64,000 nt of DNA from Pseudomonas putida (GTDB lineage: Bacteria > Pseudomonadota > Gammaproteobacteria > Pseudomonadales > Pseudomonadaceae), in NCBI RefSeq assembly GCF_016406145.1, contig NZ_CP066306.1, forward strand, positions 2,976,001 through 3,040,000, in the 5' to 3' direction. Shown in pieces: positions 27,087 through 36,588 of the stretch (position 1 is its first letter; each line of letters starts with the position of its first letter). The notes under the pieces were generated by a model. The model was not told where the DNA came from. It searched no databases and saw only the letters and a list, made by a program, of their open reading frames with translations. The translations under genes were made by a program, and so were the position numbers.

Positions 27087-27236
27087 ATGAACTACGCCAC
27101 TTATTACTACGCAAGCACCTACGCCTGGCGATTTAGCCAATCCCGCTCGGGCCAGCCTGCCGCCTCCGACCGGTCCGTCCACGGTGGCAATGCTGCAGCC
27201 AATCTGAATTCAACGATCAGTCGAACACCTCGATAG
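27087..27236 (+). CDS. Tyrosine-rich leader peptide 2 (49 residues)
   Basis: A 49-codon frame begins at an ATG preceded by GCTGAGGACACTTTC. Its N-terminus is MNYATYYYASTYAWRF: five Tyr codons within the first twelve, then Trp and Phe. It lies after the attenuator terminator and ends 50 bases before the DAHP synthase ATG. No second intrinsic terminator with a T-run was found behind it, so it could act by Rho-dependent or translational coupling, or be a relic of an older attenuator. Confidence 0.65.
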   Translation: MNYATYYYASTYAWRFSQSRSGQPAASDRSVHGGNAAANLNSTISRTPR

Positions 27237-27286
27237 GGGCCGACTGCGCGGGTCAGAACCCGCCGTCTGCCCAGGGAACCTACGCC

Positions 27287-28348
27287 ATGCAAGCCTCGAA
27301 CCTCGCTCTGCCCCTGACCCAGCCAAACGCTGCCAACACCACTGTCAGCCGTCGCCTGCCCAGCCCGCACCTGCTCAAGCAGCAGATGCCGCTTTCAATC
27401 GAACATGCCCAGCAAGTCCAGGCCCAGCGCCAGGCCATTCGCGCCATCCTTGAAGGCCGCGACCCGCGCCTGCTGGTGGTCGTCGGCCCCTGCTCGATTC
27501 ACGACCCACGCTCGGCCCTTGAATATGCCGACCGCCTGGCGGCCCTGAGCCGCGAAGTCGACGACAAGTTGCTGCTGGTGATGCGCGCCTACGTGGAGAA
27601 ACCGCGCACCACGGTGGGCTGGAAAGGCCTGGCCTACGACCCGCACCTCGATGGCAGCGACGACATGCATGGCGGCATCGCCCTGTCCCGTGGCTTGATG
27701 CTGAACATGATCGAACGCGGGCTGCCGATCGCCACCGAGCTGCTGCAGCCGATGGTCGCCGGTTACTTCGATGACCTACTGGGCTGGGCGGCGATTGGCG
27801 CGCGTACCACCGAATCGCAGGTTCACCGTGAGATGGTCAGCGGCCTGGAGTTGCCGGTCGGTTTCAAGAACGGTACCGATGGCGGTGTCGCCATCGCATG
27901 CGACGCGATGCGCAGCGCCGCCGCCGCGCACCGCCATTTCGGTATGGATGCGCAAGGCTACCCGGCAATCATTGAGACCTTGGGCAACCCGGATACCCAC
28001 CTGGTGCTGCGCGGCGGCCACAAGGGCCCGAACCACGACAGCACCAGCATTGCCCAAGCCCGCCAAGGGCTGGCCAAGGCGGGTCTGCAGGCGCGGATCA
28101 TGGTCGATTGCAGCCATGCCAACAGCGGCAAGGACCCAGCGCGGCAGCCCGCAGTGTTCGAGGACGTGCTGGCTCAGCGCCTGGCCGGCGACACATCGCT
28201 TGTCGGGGTGATGCTCGAAGGCCACCTGTTCGACGGTTGTCAGGCACTGGGCAAGGGCCCGCTGAAGTACGGCGTGTCGATCACCGATGGCTGCCTGGGC
28301 TGGGAAGCGACACAAACCCTGCTGCGTGAGGCCGCAGCGCGTATGTAG
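27287..28348 (+). CDS. aroF: 3-deoxy-7-phosphoheptulonate (DAHP) synthase, class I
   Basis: The 353-residue protein is a class I-alpha DAHP synthase of the AroF/AroG/AroH type. Visible motifs are VVVGPCSIHDP, MRAYVEKPRTTVGWKG, GFKNGTDG, LRGGHKGPN and MVDCSHANS. It condenses phosphoenolpyruvate and erythrose 4-phosphate, the first step of aromatic biosynthesis. The leader region indicates control by aromatic amino-acid supply, probably tyrosine. It is followed by ppiC. Confidence 0.94.
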   Translation: MQASNLALPLTQPNAANTTVSRRLPSPHLLKQQMPLSIEHAQQVQAQRQAIRAILEGRDPRLLVVVGPCSIHDPRSALEYADRLAALSREVDDKLLLVMRAYVEKPRTTVGWKGLAYDPHLDGSDDMHGGIALSRGLMLNMIERGLPIATELLQPMVAGYFDDLLGWAAIGARTTESQVHREMVSGLELPVGFKNGTDGGVAIACDAMRSAAAAHRHFGMDAQGYPAIIETLGNPDTHLVLRGGHKGPNHDSTSIAQARQGLAKAGLQARIMVDCSHANSGKDPARQPAVFEDVLAQRLAGDTSLVGVMLEGHLFDGCQALGKGPLKYGVSITDGCLGWEATQTLLREAAARM

Positions 28349-28427
28349 GAAGCGTACAGCAAGCCTTGCGAGACATTTCCCAAGCAAGTGCGCTAGGCTT
28401 GCCCTTTTCACCCAAGGAGTAGTACCC

Positions 28428-28709
28428 ATGGCACGCGCCACTGCCCGCCACATCCTCGTCAGCAGCGAAGACAAGTGCAACGAACTGAAAGCCCAGATCG
28501 AAGCCGGTGCCGACTTCGCTGAAATCGCCAAAGCCAACTCCACCTGCCCGTCCAGCCGCCAGGGCGGTGACCTGGGCTCGTTCGGCCCAGGCCAGATGGT
28601 CAAGGAATTCGATACCGTTGTATTCAGCGCCCCGGTCAACACCGTGCAGGGCCCGGTCAAGACCCAGTTCGGCTACCACCTGCTGGAAGTGACCAGCCGC
28701 CAGGACTAA
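28428..28709 (+). CDS. ppiC: Parvulin-type peptidyl-prolyl isomerase (PpiC)
   Basis: The ATG at 28428 follows AAGGAGTAGTACCC and gives 93 residues, the size of E. coli PpiC; an upstream in-frame extension overlaps aroF and is rejected. Motifs ARHILV, GGDLGSFGPGQMV and FGYHLLEV are those of parvulins. It is cytoplasmic, with no signal peptide. A second, diverged parvulin gene lies at 39138-39413. Confidence 0.93.
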   Translation: MARATARHILVSSEDKCNELKAQIEAGADFAEIAKANSTCPSSRQGGDLGSFGPGQMVKEFDTVVFSAPVNTVQGPVKTQFGYHLLEVTSRQD

Positions 28710-28731
28710 GTCCACGCTGACCATGACCACC

Positions 28732-28821
28732 TCTGTGGGAGCAGCTTCGCCCGCGAATGCGCCCGTGCAGGCAACGCCGTTGCCTGGCCGGGCCTCTTCG
28801 CGGCCAAGCCCGCTCCCACAG
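28732..28821. repeat. REP doublet abutting the yejA start
   Basis: CTGTGGGAGC at the left and GCTCCCACAG at the right bound two facing REP-like palindromes (CTTCGCCCGCGAA and TTCGCGGCCAAGCCCGC). The doublet ends one base before the candidate ATG of yejA. It also lies within an extended open frame of the same gene. Confidence 0.8.
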
Positions 28822-30648
28822 ATGTTTCTGGGGATCGTGCTGGCATCCATGGGTTTTACCGCCCTGGCCGAACCGACCCACGCCCTCACCGTCTACGGTG
28901 AAGCCCCGCGCTACGCCCAAACCTTCCGCCACTTCGACTACGTCAACCCCGATGCCCCCAAGGGCGGTACCCTGCGCCGCTCGGCCACCGAAATCGGTCA
29001 GTTCGACCACATTCTGCCGTACATCGACAAAGGTATCGGCGTCAGCGAGGTCGATGGCTGGCTGTACGCTCCCTTGGCAGTGCGTTCATTCGATGAGCCC
29101 TATACGGTCTATGGCCTGATCGCCCGACGCATGGAGCGCGGACCGCAGGACGCCTGGCTGCGTTTCGATATCGACCCCAGGGCAACCTTTGCCGACGGCA
29201 AACCTGTGCGTGCCGAGGATGTGCGCTTCAGTTACGACAAGCTGATGAGCGAGGGCAGCCTCAAATACCGGACCCAGTTCGCCGATGTGGCGGGTGTCAC
29301 GGTCGAAGGCCCGCACCGTGTGCGCTTCGATTTCAAGCAACCCCACGGCCGTACACTGCCCCTGGACCTTGCCAGTTTGCCGGTCCTGCCCGAACACGAC
29401 TGGAAAAGCCGCGACTTCGCTAACGGCGCCGGCTTCGACACACCGGTCGGCAGCGGCCCATACCGCATCGGGCGGATCGACAATGGCCGCAGCGTCACCT
29501 TCGAGCGTGACCGGCACTGGTGGGCCAAGGACTTGCCCGTCAGCCGCGGCCGTTTCAACTTCGAGCGCATTCGCGTCGAGTACTTTGGCGATACCGAGGT
29601 GGCGCGCCAGGTACTCAAAGGCGGTGGCTACGACTACAACCGTGAGTTCTCGGCCACGGCCTTCACCCTCGGTTACAACGGTGCACAACTGGATGACGGC
29701 CGCCTGCAGCGCGCCCACCTGGGCCCGGCCAAGCCACAGACCGCCCAGGGGTTCGTGTTCAACCTCGACCGGCCGCAGTTCAAGGACCGCCGCGTGCGCC
29801 AGGCGCTGGCCATGCTATGGGACTTCGAGTGGAGCAACCGGCAGATGATGCGCAACCTGTACATCCGCCAGCAAAGTATTTTTTCCAACACCCCGCTGGC
29901 TGCGCGCGAATTGCCGGATGCCGGTGAACTGAAACTGCTTGAGCCGCTGCGCGGCAAGGTACCAGGCGAAGTCTTCAGCCAGGTGTTCACGGCCCCCTTA
30001 ACCGATGGCTCGGGGATTATCCGCACGCAGCAACTGCAGGCCCTGGCCCTGCTGCAGCAGGCGGGTTGGCACCCTGAGGGTGATCACCTGGTCAACGCCG
30101 AGGGCCAGCCGCTGGCATTCACCTTCCTCAACGGCCAGGCCGGCCTTGAGCGTCTGCTGCTGCCGTGGAAGCGTAACCTGGCACAGATCGGCGTTACCCT
30201 GAACATCCGCAATGTCGACTCGGCCCAGTACGTCAATCGTCTGATGGCCCGCGACTACGACATGATCGTCACCGGCTACCCGACCACCCTCTCACCGGGT
30301 GCCGAACTCTACAACTACTTCGGGTCTGCAGCAGCCAACGACCCAGGCTCGAACAACCTGATGGTGCTCAAGGACCCAGCGGTGGACAGCCTGATCGACG
30401 GGCTGGTGCGCGCCGACACCCAGGCTGACATGCGGCGCTACGCCCATGCGCTGGACCGTGTGCTGCAATGGAACTACTACTGGATCCCCAACTACTACCC
30501 GCCCGGCAGTTCGACCGTGTGGTGGAACCGCTTCGGCCTGCCCAAGGTCCAGCCTGCTTATGACGAAGGGCTGGACAGCTGGTGGGAAATCAGCCCGAAC
30601 GCCCTGACCAGCGCGCAGATGGCCGAGCGCCAGAAGGCTGCGCCATGA
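28822..30648 (+). CDS. yejA: Peptide ABC transporter substrate-binding protein YejA
   Basis: Starting at 28822 ([21 protein letters not shown]) gives 608 residues with a short hydrophobic stretch and a plausible signal cleavage site, though it lacks basic N-terminal residues. A start at 28723 would put REP-encoded residues in front and is less likely. The mature part is a family 5 extracellular solute-binding protein ([36 protein letters not shown]). It delivers oligopeptides, and microcin C in enterics, to YejBE. The gene's 5' end may have been remodelled by the REP doublet. Confidence 0.88.
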   Translation: MFLGIVLASMGFTALAEPTHALTVYGEAPRYAQTFRHFDYVNPDAPKGGTLRRSATEIGQFDHILPYIDKGIGVSEVDGWLYAPLAVRSFDEPYTVYGLIARRMERGPQDAWLRFDIDPRATFADGKPVRAEDVRFSYDKLMSEGSLKYRTQFADVAGVTVEGPHRVRFDFKQPHGRTLPLDLASLPVLPEHDWKSRDFANGAGFDTPVGSGPYRIGRIDNGRSVTFERDRHWWAKDLPVSRGRFNFERIRVEYFGDTEVARQVLKGGGYDYNREFSATAFTLGYNGAQLDDGRLQRAHLGPAKPQTAQGFVFNLDRPQFKDRRVRQALAMLWDFEWSNRQMMRNLYIRQQSIFSNTPLAARELPDAGELKLLEPLRGKVPGEVFSQVFTAPLTDGSGIIRTQQLQALALLQQAGWHPEGDHLVNAEGQPLAFTFLNGQAGLERLLLPWKRNLAQIGVTLNIRNVDSAQYVNRLMARDYDMIVTGYPTTLSPGAELYNYFGSAAANDPGSNNLMVLKDPAVDSLIDGLVRADTQADMRRYAHALDRVLQWNYYWIPNYYPPGSSTVWWNRFGLPKVQPAYDEGLDSWWEISPNALTSAQMAERQKAAP

Positions 30649-31703
30649 CCTCCTATATCCTGCGCCGCCTGCTGCTGATCATCCCCACGCTGCTGGCGAT
30701 CCTGCTGGTCAACTTCGCCATCGTCCAGGCTGCCCCCGGCGGCCCTGTGGAGCAGGCTGTGGCCAGGCTGCAGGGCATCGGCGGCGGGGCACCGGGCGCC
30801 CGGGCCGACGTGGTTCATGGCGAATCCCGCGCCACCCGGGGCCTGGACCCGAAACTGATCGAGGAGATCAAGCGCCAGTACGGCTTCGACAAGTCGGCCC
30901 CTGAGCGCCTGTGGCTGATGCTCGGCCAGTATGCACGGCTGGATTTCGGCCAGAGCTTCTTCCGCGGCGCCAAGGTCACCGATCTGATTCTGGACAAGCT
31001 GCCGGTGACCCTTTCACTGGGGTTCTGGGCCACGTTGATCACCTACCTGGTGTCGATCCCGCTGGGCATCCGCAAGGCGGTGCGCCACGGCAGCCGCTTC
31101 GATGCCTGGAGCAGTGCGCTGATCGTGATCGGTTACGCCCTGCCCTCTTTCCTGTTCGCCTTGCTGTTGATCGTGCTGTTCGCCGGTGGCACCTCGCTGA
31201 ACTGGTTCCCGGTACGCGGCCTGGTCTCGGAAAACTTCGACCAGCTCAGCCTGCTGGGCAAGGTCGCCGACTACTTCTGGCACCTGGTGCTGCCGGTGGG
31301 TGCACTGGTGGTCGGCGGCTTCGCCACGCTGACATTGCTGACCAAGAACGCCTTCCTCGACGAAATCTCCCGTCAGTACGTGGTCACGGCACGGGCCAAG
31401 GGCCTGAGCGAGCGCCGGGTGTTGTATGGCCACGTGCTGCGCAATGCCATGCTGGTGGTGCTGGCTGGATTGCCGCAGGCGCTTATCACGGTGTTCTTCG
31501 CAGGATCCCTGCTGATCGAGGTGATTTTCTCGCTCGATGGCCTTGGGCGAATGAGCTACGAGGCAGCGGTGTCGCGTGACTACCCGGTAGTGTTCGGCAC
31601 GCTGTTCATCTTCACCCTGGCCGGCCTGCTGATACGCCTGATCGGCGACTTGTCGTATACCTTGCTCGATCCGCGCATCGACTTCGACGCGAGGACGCAC
31701 TGA
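30645..31703 (+). CDS. yejB: Peptide ABC transporter permease YejB
   Basis: The ATG at 30645 overlaps the yejA stop (ATGA), and the protein has 352 residues with about six membrane segments. The N-terminus [20 protein letters not shown] and the inner-membrane EAA-like loop [19 protein letters not shown] are typical of DppB/YejB permeases. Coupled with yejA and yejE. The ATPase gene yejF is not present downstream. Confidence 0.93.
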   Translation: MTSYILRRLLLIIPTLLAILLVNFAIVQAAPGGPVEQAVARLQGIGGGAPGARADVVHGESRATRGLDPKLIEEIKRQYGFDKSAPERLWLMLGQYARLDFGQSFFRGAKVTDLILDKLPVTLSLGFWATLITYLVSIPLGIRKAVRHGSRFDAWSSALIVIGYALPSFLFALLLIVLFAGGTSLNWFPVRGLVSENFDQLSLLGKVADYFWHLVLPVGALVVGGFATLTLLTKNAFLDEISRQYVVTARAKGLSERRVLYGHVLRNAMLVVLAGLPQALITVFFAGSLLIEVIFSLDGLGRMSYEAAVSRDYPVVFGTLFIFTLAGLLIRLIGDLSYTLLDPRIDFDARTH

Positions 31704-32719
31704 TGCTCTCGCCGGTTTCGCGTCGCCGCCTGCAACGCTTTCGCCGTAACCGCCGTGGCTGGGTGTCGTTGTGGCTGTTTGCTGGCCTGCTGCTGCTCAG
31801 CCTCGGCGCAGAGCTCGTGGCCAACGACAAACCCTTGCTGCTTGGCTACAAGGGCGAGCTGTACATGCCTGCGCTAAAACGCTACAGCGAGCAGCAGTTC
31901 GGCGGCCAACTGCCGTTTCAGCCGGACTACCGTAGCGCGTATGTACGCCAGCTGATCGAGGACCAGGGCGGCTGGATGCTGTTCGCACCGATTCCGTTCA
32001 GTGCCGACACACCCAACTACGACCTGCAGGTACCCACCCCAAGCCCACCGAGCAGCAGCAACTGGCTGGGTACCGACGACCAGGGCCGCGACGTGCTCGC
32101 ACGGGTGTTGTACGGCACACGGGTATCGCTGCTGTTCGCCTTCGCCCTGACGGTGGTCAGCGTGCTGATCGGCGTGATCGCCGGGGCCTTGCAGGGCTAC
32201 CACGGTGGTTGGGTGGACCTGCTTGGGCAACGCGTGCTGGAGGTGTGGTCGGGGTTGCCGGTGCTGTACCTGCTGATCATCCTCAGCGGTTTCGTCGAGC
32301 CGGACTTCTGGTGGCTGCTGGGGATCATGGCGCTGTTCTCGTGGTTGACCCTGGTGGATGTGGTGCGGGCCGAGTTCCTGCGTGGGCGCAACCTGGAGTA
32401 CGTGAAGGCCGCCCGCGCTCTGGGCCTGCCTGACAGCCAGGTGATGCTGCGGCACATCCTGCCCAATGCGATGAACGCCACGCTGACCTACGTGCCGTTC
32501 ATGCTCACCGGGGCCATCACCACACTGACCGCGCTGGACTTTCTGGGCTTTGGCATGCCGGCCGGGAGTGCTTCGCTGGGTGAGCTGGTCACCCAGGGCA
32601 AGCAACACCTGGAGGCCCCTTGGCTGGGCTTCACAGCGTTCTTTGCGCTGGCGGTGGTACTGTCATTGCTCGTGTTTATCGGGGATGCCTTGCGCGAGGC
32701 TTTCGACCCGAGAGTTTAG
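31703..32719 (+). CDS. yejE: Peptide ABC transporter permease YejE
   Basis: The 338-residue permease starts within the yejB stop (TGATG). It has an N-terminal basic segment (RRRLQRFRRNRRGW), about six membrane segments, and the permease loop KAARALGLPDSQVMLRHILPNA. It forms the second membrane subunit of the Yej importer. In enterics yejF encodes the ATPase next; here an unrelated sigma-54 regulator follows, so the ATPase must be supplied from elsewhere. Confidence 0.93.
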   Translation: MLSPVSRRRLQRFRRNRRGWVSLWLFAGLLLLSLGAELVANDKPLLLGYKGELYMPALKRYSEQQFGGQLPFQPDYRSAYVRQLIEDQGGWMLFAPIPFSADTPNYDLQVPTPSPPSSSNWLGTDDQGRDVLARVLYGTRVSLLFAFALTVVSVLIGVIAGALQGYHGGWVDLLGQRVLEVWSGLPVLYLLIILSGFVEPDFWWLLGIMALFSWLTLVDVVRAEFLRGRNLEYVKAARALGLPDSQVMLRHILPNAMNATLTYVPFMLTGAITTLTALDFLGFGMPAGSASLGELVTQGKQHLEAPWLGFTAFFALAVVLSLLVFIGDALREAFDPRV

Positions 32720-32755
32720 GCTGGTACTGCCATCACAGGTTTCAGGGAACTGCCC

Positions 32756-34138
32756 ATGCAAGAAAGCAATACCCTCAAGGACTATCCTCAGGTACGGCAA
32801 CTGGCGATCCGCTCGCTGTTCGAAATCATCGAGCAGTCCAGCGAGGGCACCGTGATCGTCGACCGCGAGGCGCGAATCGTGTGGATGAACGAACGCTACG
32901 CCCGTCGGTTTGGCCTGGCCGATGCCGCCAGTGCCATAGGCCAGCCATGCGAAACGGTGATCCCGGGCAGCCTGATGCGCGAGGTGGTGAGTAACGGCCG
33001 GCCGATCCTGCTGGACATGCTCGACACCCCCAACGAGCCACTGGTGGTCATGCGCCTGCCGATCCACGATGCGCAGGGCGCGCTGATCGGTGCCATCGGC
33101 TTTGCCCTGTTCGACGAATTGCGCAGCCTGTCGCCACTGCTCAAGCGCTATTCGAGCATGCAGCAGGAGCTGGCCACGACACGCTCGCAACTGCGCGCGC
33201 GCCAGGCCAAATACAGTTTTGCCCAGTTCGTCGGCAGCAGCGCGGCGAGCCTTGAGGCCAAACGCCGTGCCAGGCGCGGCGCGGCCAGCGAATCGCCAGT
33301 GTTGTTGCTCGGCGAAACCGGTACTGGCAAGGAGCTGCTGGCCCATGCCATTCACGCAGCCTCGGCACGTGCGCACAAAGCCTTTGTCAGCATCAACAGT
33401 GCAGCGATTCCCGAAGCGCTGCTGGAGGCCGAGTTTTTCGGCACGGCCCCAGGCGCCTTTACCGGCGCTGACCGCAAAGGGCGCAGCGGCAAGTTGCAGT
33501 TGGCCGAAGGCGGCACCTTGTTCCTCGACGAAATCGGCGACATGCCCTTGGCCCTGCAAAGCAAGCTGCTGCGTGTACTGCAGGAGAAGGAATACGAACC
33601 GGTGGGCTCGAACCAGATGCTGCGCAGCGACGTGCGCATCATCGCGGCCACTTCAATCGATTTGCAGGCGGCCATGGCCCGCGGGGCGTTTCGCGCCGAT
33701 CTGTATTACCGCCTGAATGTGCTGCCAATCCAGGCTCCGCCGCTGCGCGAGCGCCTCGAAGACCTGCCCGCGTTATGCGAGGCGATCCTGGCCGAACTGG
33801 GCAGCCAGTTCGAGCTGGAGCCCGATGCGCTGCAATTGCTGGCACGCCATGCCTGGCCCGGGAACATCCGTGAGCTGCGCAACGTGCTGGAACGGGCAAC
33901 CCTGCTGGCGGACCAGCCGCGCCTTACCGCCTTGGACTTGCGCGAGGCACTAGGGCCGGTGGCGCCGCTTGCCACCACTACCGTGCGGCAAAGCTACCGC
34001 GATGCCTGTGCGCAATTCGAGCGCAAGCTCATTGCCGACACATTGGCCGCACACGCCGGCAATGTGGTGGAAGCAGCTAAAGCATTGGGTTTGGGGCGTT
34101 CGACGTTCTACAAGAAGAAAGTGGCATTGGGGGTATGA
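32756..34138 (+). CDS. Sigma-54-dependent activator of hydroxybutyrate genes
   Basis: The 460-residue protein has an N-terminal PAS sensor (about 20-130, with GTVIVDREARIVWMNERYA) and an AAA+ domain (GETGTGKELLAHAIHAAS, an intact GAFTGADRKG loop, GTLFLDEIGDMP). A C-terminal Fis-type helix-turn-helix follows (AAKALGLGRSTFYKKKVALGV). The next genes encode a GntP permease and 3-hydroxybutyrate dehydrogenase behind a sigma-54 promoter and three palindromic sites, so this is probably their activator. The first palindrome begins directly at its stop codon. Confidence 0.9.
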   Translation: MQESNTLKDYPQVRQLAIRSLFEIIEQSSEGTVIVDREARIVWMNERYARRFGLADAASAIGQPCETVIPGSLMREVVSNGRPILLDMLDTPNEPLVVMRLPIHDAQGALIGAIGFALFDELRSLSPLLKRYSSMQQELATTRSQLRARQAKYSFAQFVGSSAASLEAKRRARRGAASESPVLLLGETGTGKELLAHAIHAASARAHKAFVSINSAAIPEALLEAEFFGTAPGAFTGADRKGRSGKLQLAEGGTLFLDEIGDMPLALQSKLLRVLQEKEYEPVGSNQMLRSDVRIIAATSIDLQAAMARGAFRADLYYRLNVLPIQAPPLRERLEDLPALCEAILAELGSQFELEPDALQLLARHAWPGNIRELRNVLERATLLADQPRLTALDLREALGPVAPLATTTVRQSYRDACAQFERKLIADTLAAHAGNVVEAAKALGLGRSTFYKKKVALGV

Positions 34139-34245
34139 GTCTCTTATTGGAGACTGGTGTTTCACAATAGAGACTACTGCGGGTGCTCTGCCTTGCATGG
34201 CGGTTGCAGGGGCGTAGCTGCCGCAGCCAATCTCAAATAAGAGAC
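34139..34245 (+). promoter_or_regulatory. Three enhancer-type activator sites
   Basis: GTCTCTTATTGGAGAC (34139-34154), GTTTCACAATAGAGAC (34159-34174) and ATCTCAAATAAGAGAC (34230-34245) share a GTCTC-N6-GAGAC inverted repeat. The first two start exactly 20 bases apart, two helical turns. They lie 52-158 bases upstream of a sigma-54 promoter, as expected for binding sites of the adjacent activator. Confidence 0.75.
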
Positions 34246-34296
34246 ACAGCAAACTCCATTCCAAGAAAATGCGTTAACAATCAATAAGTTAACTGT

Positions 34297-34312
34297 TGGC
34301 ACGATTCCCGCT
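34297..34312 (+). promoter_or_regulatory. Sigma-54 promoter of the hydroxybutyrate operon
   Basis: TGGCACGATTCCCGCT keeps the invariant GG and GC ten bases apart; the -12 element reads CCGC instead of TTGC. It lies 48 bases upstream of the permease ATG. Confidence 0.7.
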
Positions 34313-34360
34313 ATCTCCCGGTCACCGATAACAAAAAGACCTACCCAGGAGATCTACCCG

Positions 34361-35752
34361 ATGACCGTGCTCATCGCCCTCGCCGCTTTGGCCCTGCTGA
34401 TGCTGGCCGCCTACCGCGGTTACAGCGTGATCCTCTTCGCACCAATCGCCGCCCTCGGCGCGGTGCTGCTGACCGACCCCGCCGCCGTGGCGCCCGCCTT
34501 TACCGGGGTGTTCATGGAAAAGATGGTCGGCTTCATCAAGCTGTACTTTCCGGTGTTCCTGCTTGGCGCGGTGTTCGGCAAGCTCATCGAACTGTCCGGT
34601 TTCTCGCGCTCGATCGTCGCCGCGGCCATCCGCCTGCTCGGCACCCGCCAGGCCATGCTGGTGATCGTGCTCGTTTGCGCTTTGCTCACTTATGGTGGGG
34701 TATCGCTGTTTGTGGTGGTGTTCGCGGTGTACCCGTTCGCCGCCGAAATGTTCCGCCAAAGTGATATTCCCAAGCGCCTGATCCCGGCAACCATCGCCTT
34801 GGGCGCCTTCTCGTTCACCATGGACGCCCTGCCCGGCACCCCGCAGATCCAGAACATCATCCCCAGCACCTTCTTCAACACCACCGCCTGGGCCGCGCCC
34901 TGGTTGGGACTGATTGGCACGGTGTTCGTGTTCTGCAGCGGCATGCTTTACCTGCAACGCCAGCGTAATAAGGCCCAGCGCGCCGGCGAGGGCTATGGCA
35001 GCAACCTGCGCAACGAACCGGAAACTGCCGCCGACCTGACCTTGCCCAACCCATGGCTCGCGCTTTCGCCGCTGGTGCTGGTGGGGGTGATGAACCTGCT
35101 GTTCACCCACTGGATCCCGCAGTGGTATGGGGCCAGCCATACCCTGCAACTGCCGGGCATGAGTGCGCCGGTGAACAGCGACGTGGCCAAGCTCACGGCG
35201 ATCTGGGCAGTGCAGGCCGCGCTGCTGGTCGGCATCCTGATGGTGCTGGTGTGCGCCTTCGGCGCCATCCGTGAGCGCCTGGCCGAAGGCACCAAGAGCG
35301 CTGTCGGTGGCGCTTTGCTGGCCGCCATGAACACCGCTTCAGAATACGGCTTTGGTGCGGTGATCGCTTCGCTGCCGGGCTTTCTGGTATTGGCCGATGC
35401 CCTGCGCGGCATCCCCAACCCGCTGGTCAATGAAGCTATCACCGTGACCTTACTGGCCGGCATCACCGGCTCCGCCTCAGGCGGCATGAGCATTGCCCTG
35501 GCGGCCATGGGCGACAGCTTCATCGCTGCGGCAAACGCCGCCAACATCCCGCTCGAGGTGCTGCACCGGGTGGCCGCCATGGCCAGCGGCGGCATGGACA
35601 CCCTGCCGCACAACGGTGCGGTGATCACCTTGCTGGCCGTCACCGGCTTGACCCACCGCGAGGCCTACAAAGACATTTTCGGTATTACCCTGATCAAGAC
35701 CCTGGCCGTCTTCGTGGTCATCGCCACGTTCTACGCCACCGGCATCGTCTAA
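34361..35752 (+). CDS. GntP-family permease (probable 3-hydroxybutyrate importer)
   Basis: The 463-residue protein starts after CAGGAGATCTACCCG and has about twelve membrane segments. The conserved GGVSLFVVVFAVYPFA, ALPGTPQIQNIIPSTFF and GSASGGMSIALAAMG segments are those of the GntP family. Its gene precedes hbdH by only 10 bases, which points to D-3-hydroxybutyrate rather than gluconate as substrate. This is inferred from context. Confidence 0.85.
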   Translation: MTVLIALAALALLMLAAYRGYSVILFAPIAALGAVLLTDPAAVAPAFTGVFMEKMVGFIKLYFPVFLLGAVFGKLIELSGFSRSIVAAAIRLLGTRQAMLVIVLVCALLTYGGVSLFVVVFAVYPFAAEMFRQSDIPKRLIPATIALGAFSFTMDALPGTPQIQNIIPSTFFNTTAWAAPWLGLIGTVFVFCSGMLYLQRQRNKAQRAGEGYGSNLRNEPETAADLTLPNPWLALSPLVLVGVMNLLFTHWIPQWYGASHTLQLPGMSAPVNSDVAKLTAIWAVQAALLVGILMVLVCAFGAIRERLAEGTKSAVGGALLAAMNTASEYGFGAVIASLPGFLVLADALRGIPNPLVNEAITVTLLAGITGSASGGMSIALAAMGDSFIAAANAANIPLEVLHRVAAMASGGMDTLPHNGAVITLLAVTGLTHREAYKDIFGITLIKTLAVFVVIATFYATGIV

Positions 35753-35762
35753 GGAGCTTTGC

Positions 35763-36533
35763 ATGACCCTCAAAGGCAAGACTGCACTCATCACCGGTTC
35801 CACCAGCGGCATCGGCCTGGGCATCGCCCAGGTGCTGGCCCGCGCAGGCGCCAACATCCTGCTCAACGGTTTCGGCGACCCGGCACCGGCGCTGGCCGAG
35901 GTTACGCAGCATGGGGTGAAGGTTGCGCACCATCCGGCCGACCTTGGCGATGTGGCCCAGATAGAAGCATTGTTCGCTTTTGCCGAGCAGACCTTCGGCG
36001 GTGTCGACATCCTGGTCAACAATGCGGGCATCCAGCATGTGGCGCCGGTCGAGCAGTTTCCGGTGGAAAGCTGGGACAAGATAATTGCCTTGAACCTGTC
36101 GGCGGTGTTCCATGGCACGCGCCTGGCCCTGCCCGGTATGCGTAAGCGCAACTGGGGGCGCATCGTCAATATCGCCTCGGTGCACGGGTTGGTCGGCTCC
36201 ACCGGCAAAGCCGCCTATGTGGCGGCCAAGCACGGCGTGGTCGGCCTGACCAAGGTGGTGGGGCTGGAAACGGCGACTGGCAATGTCACCTGCAATGCCA
36301 TCTGCCCGGGCTGGGTGCTGACCCCGCTGGTGCAAAAGCAGATCGACGAACGCGCCGCCAAGGGTGTCGCCCCCCAGCAGGCGCAAGCGGACTTGCTGGC
36401 CGAGAAGCAACCTTCATTGGCCTTCGTCACCCCTGAACACCTGGGCGAGCTGGTACTATTCCTGTGCAGCGAGGCCGCAAGCCAGGTCCGCGGCGCCGCC
36501 TGGAATGTCGATGGTGGCTGGCTGGCCCAGTGA
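35763..36533 (+). CDS. hbdH: D-3-hydroxybutyrate dehydrogenase
   Basis: This 256-residue short-chain dehydrogenase has the cofactor motif [24 protein letters not shown] and the catalytic YVAAK, with the long [12 protein letters not shown] loop characteristic of 3-hydroxybutyrate dehydrogenases. It oxidises 3-hydroxybutyrate to acetoacetate with NAD+. The start follows AAGGAGCTTTGC. With the permease and acetoacetyl-CoA synthetase it makes a ketone-body utilisation unit. Confidence 0.93.
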   Translation: MTLKGKTALITGSTSGIGLGIAQVLARAGANILLNGFGDPAPALAEVTQHGVKVAHHPADLGDVAQIEALFAFAEQTFGGVDILVNNAGIQHVAPVEQFPVESWDKIIALNLSAVFHGTRLALPGMRKRNWGRIVNIASVHGLVGSTGKAAYVAAKHGVVGLTKVVGLETATGNVTCNAICPGWVLTPLVQKQIDERAAKGVAPQQAQADLLAEKQPSLAFVTPEHLGELVLFLCSEAASQVRGAAWNVDGGWLAQ

Positions 36534-36588
36534 TGGGCAGCCTGGGCCTGGTGCGGGTCTTGCCATTGTTCAACTGCAAGGAGGCCCT

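Noticed and set aside
27130..27286. A second intrinsic terminator after the Tyr-rich leader
   Set aside because: Small hairpins such as CGGGT-cag-ACCCG exist, but none is followed by a T-run.
28287..28427. N-terminal extension of ppiC
   Set aside because: It overlaps the aroF 3' end in another frame, and the 93-residue form has a strong ribosome-binding site and the usual parvulin length.
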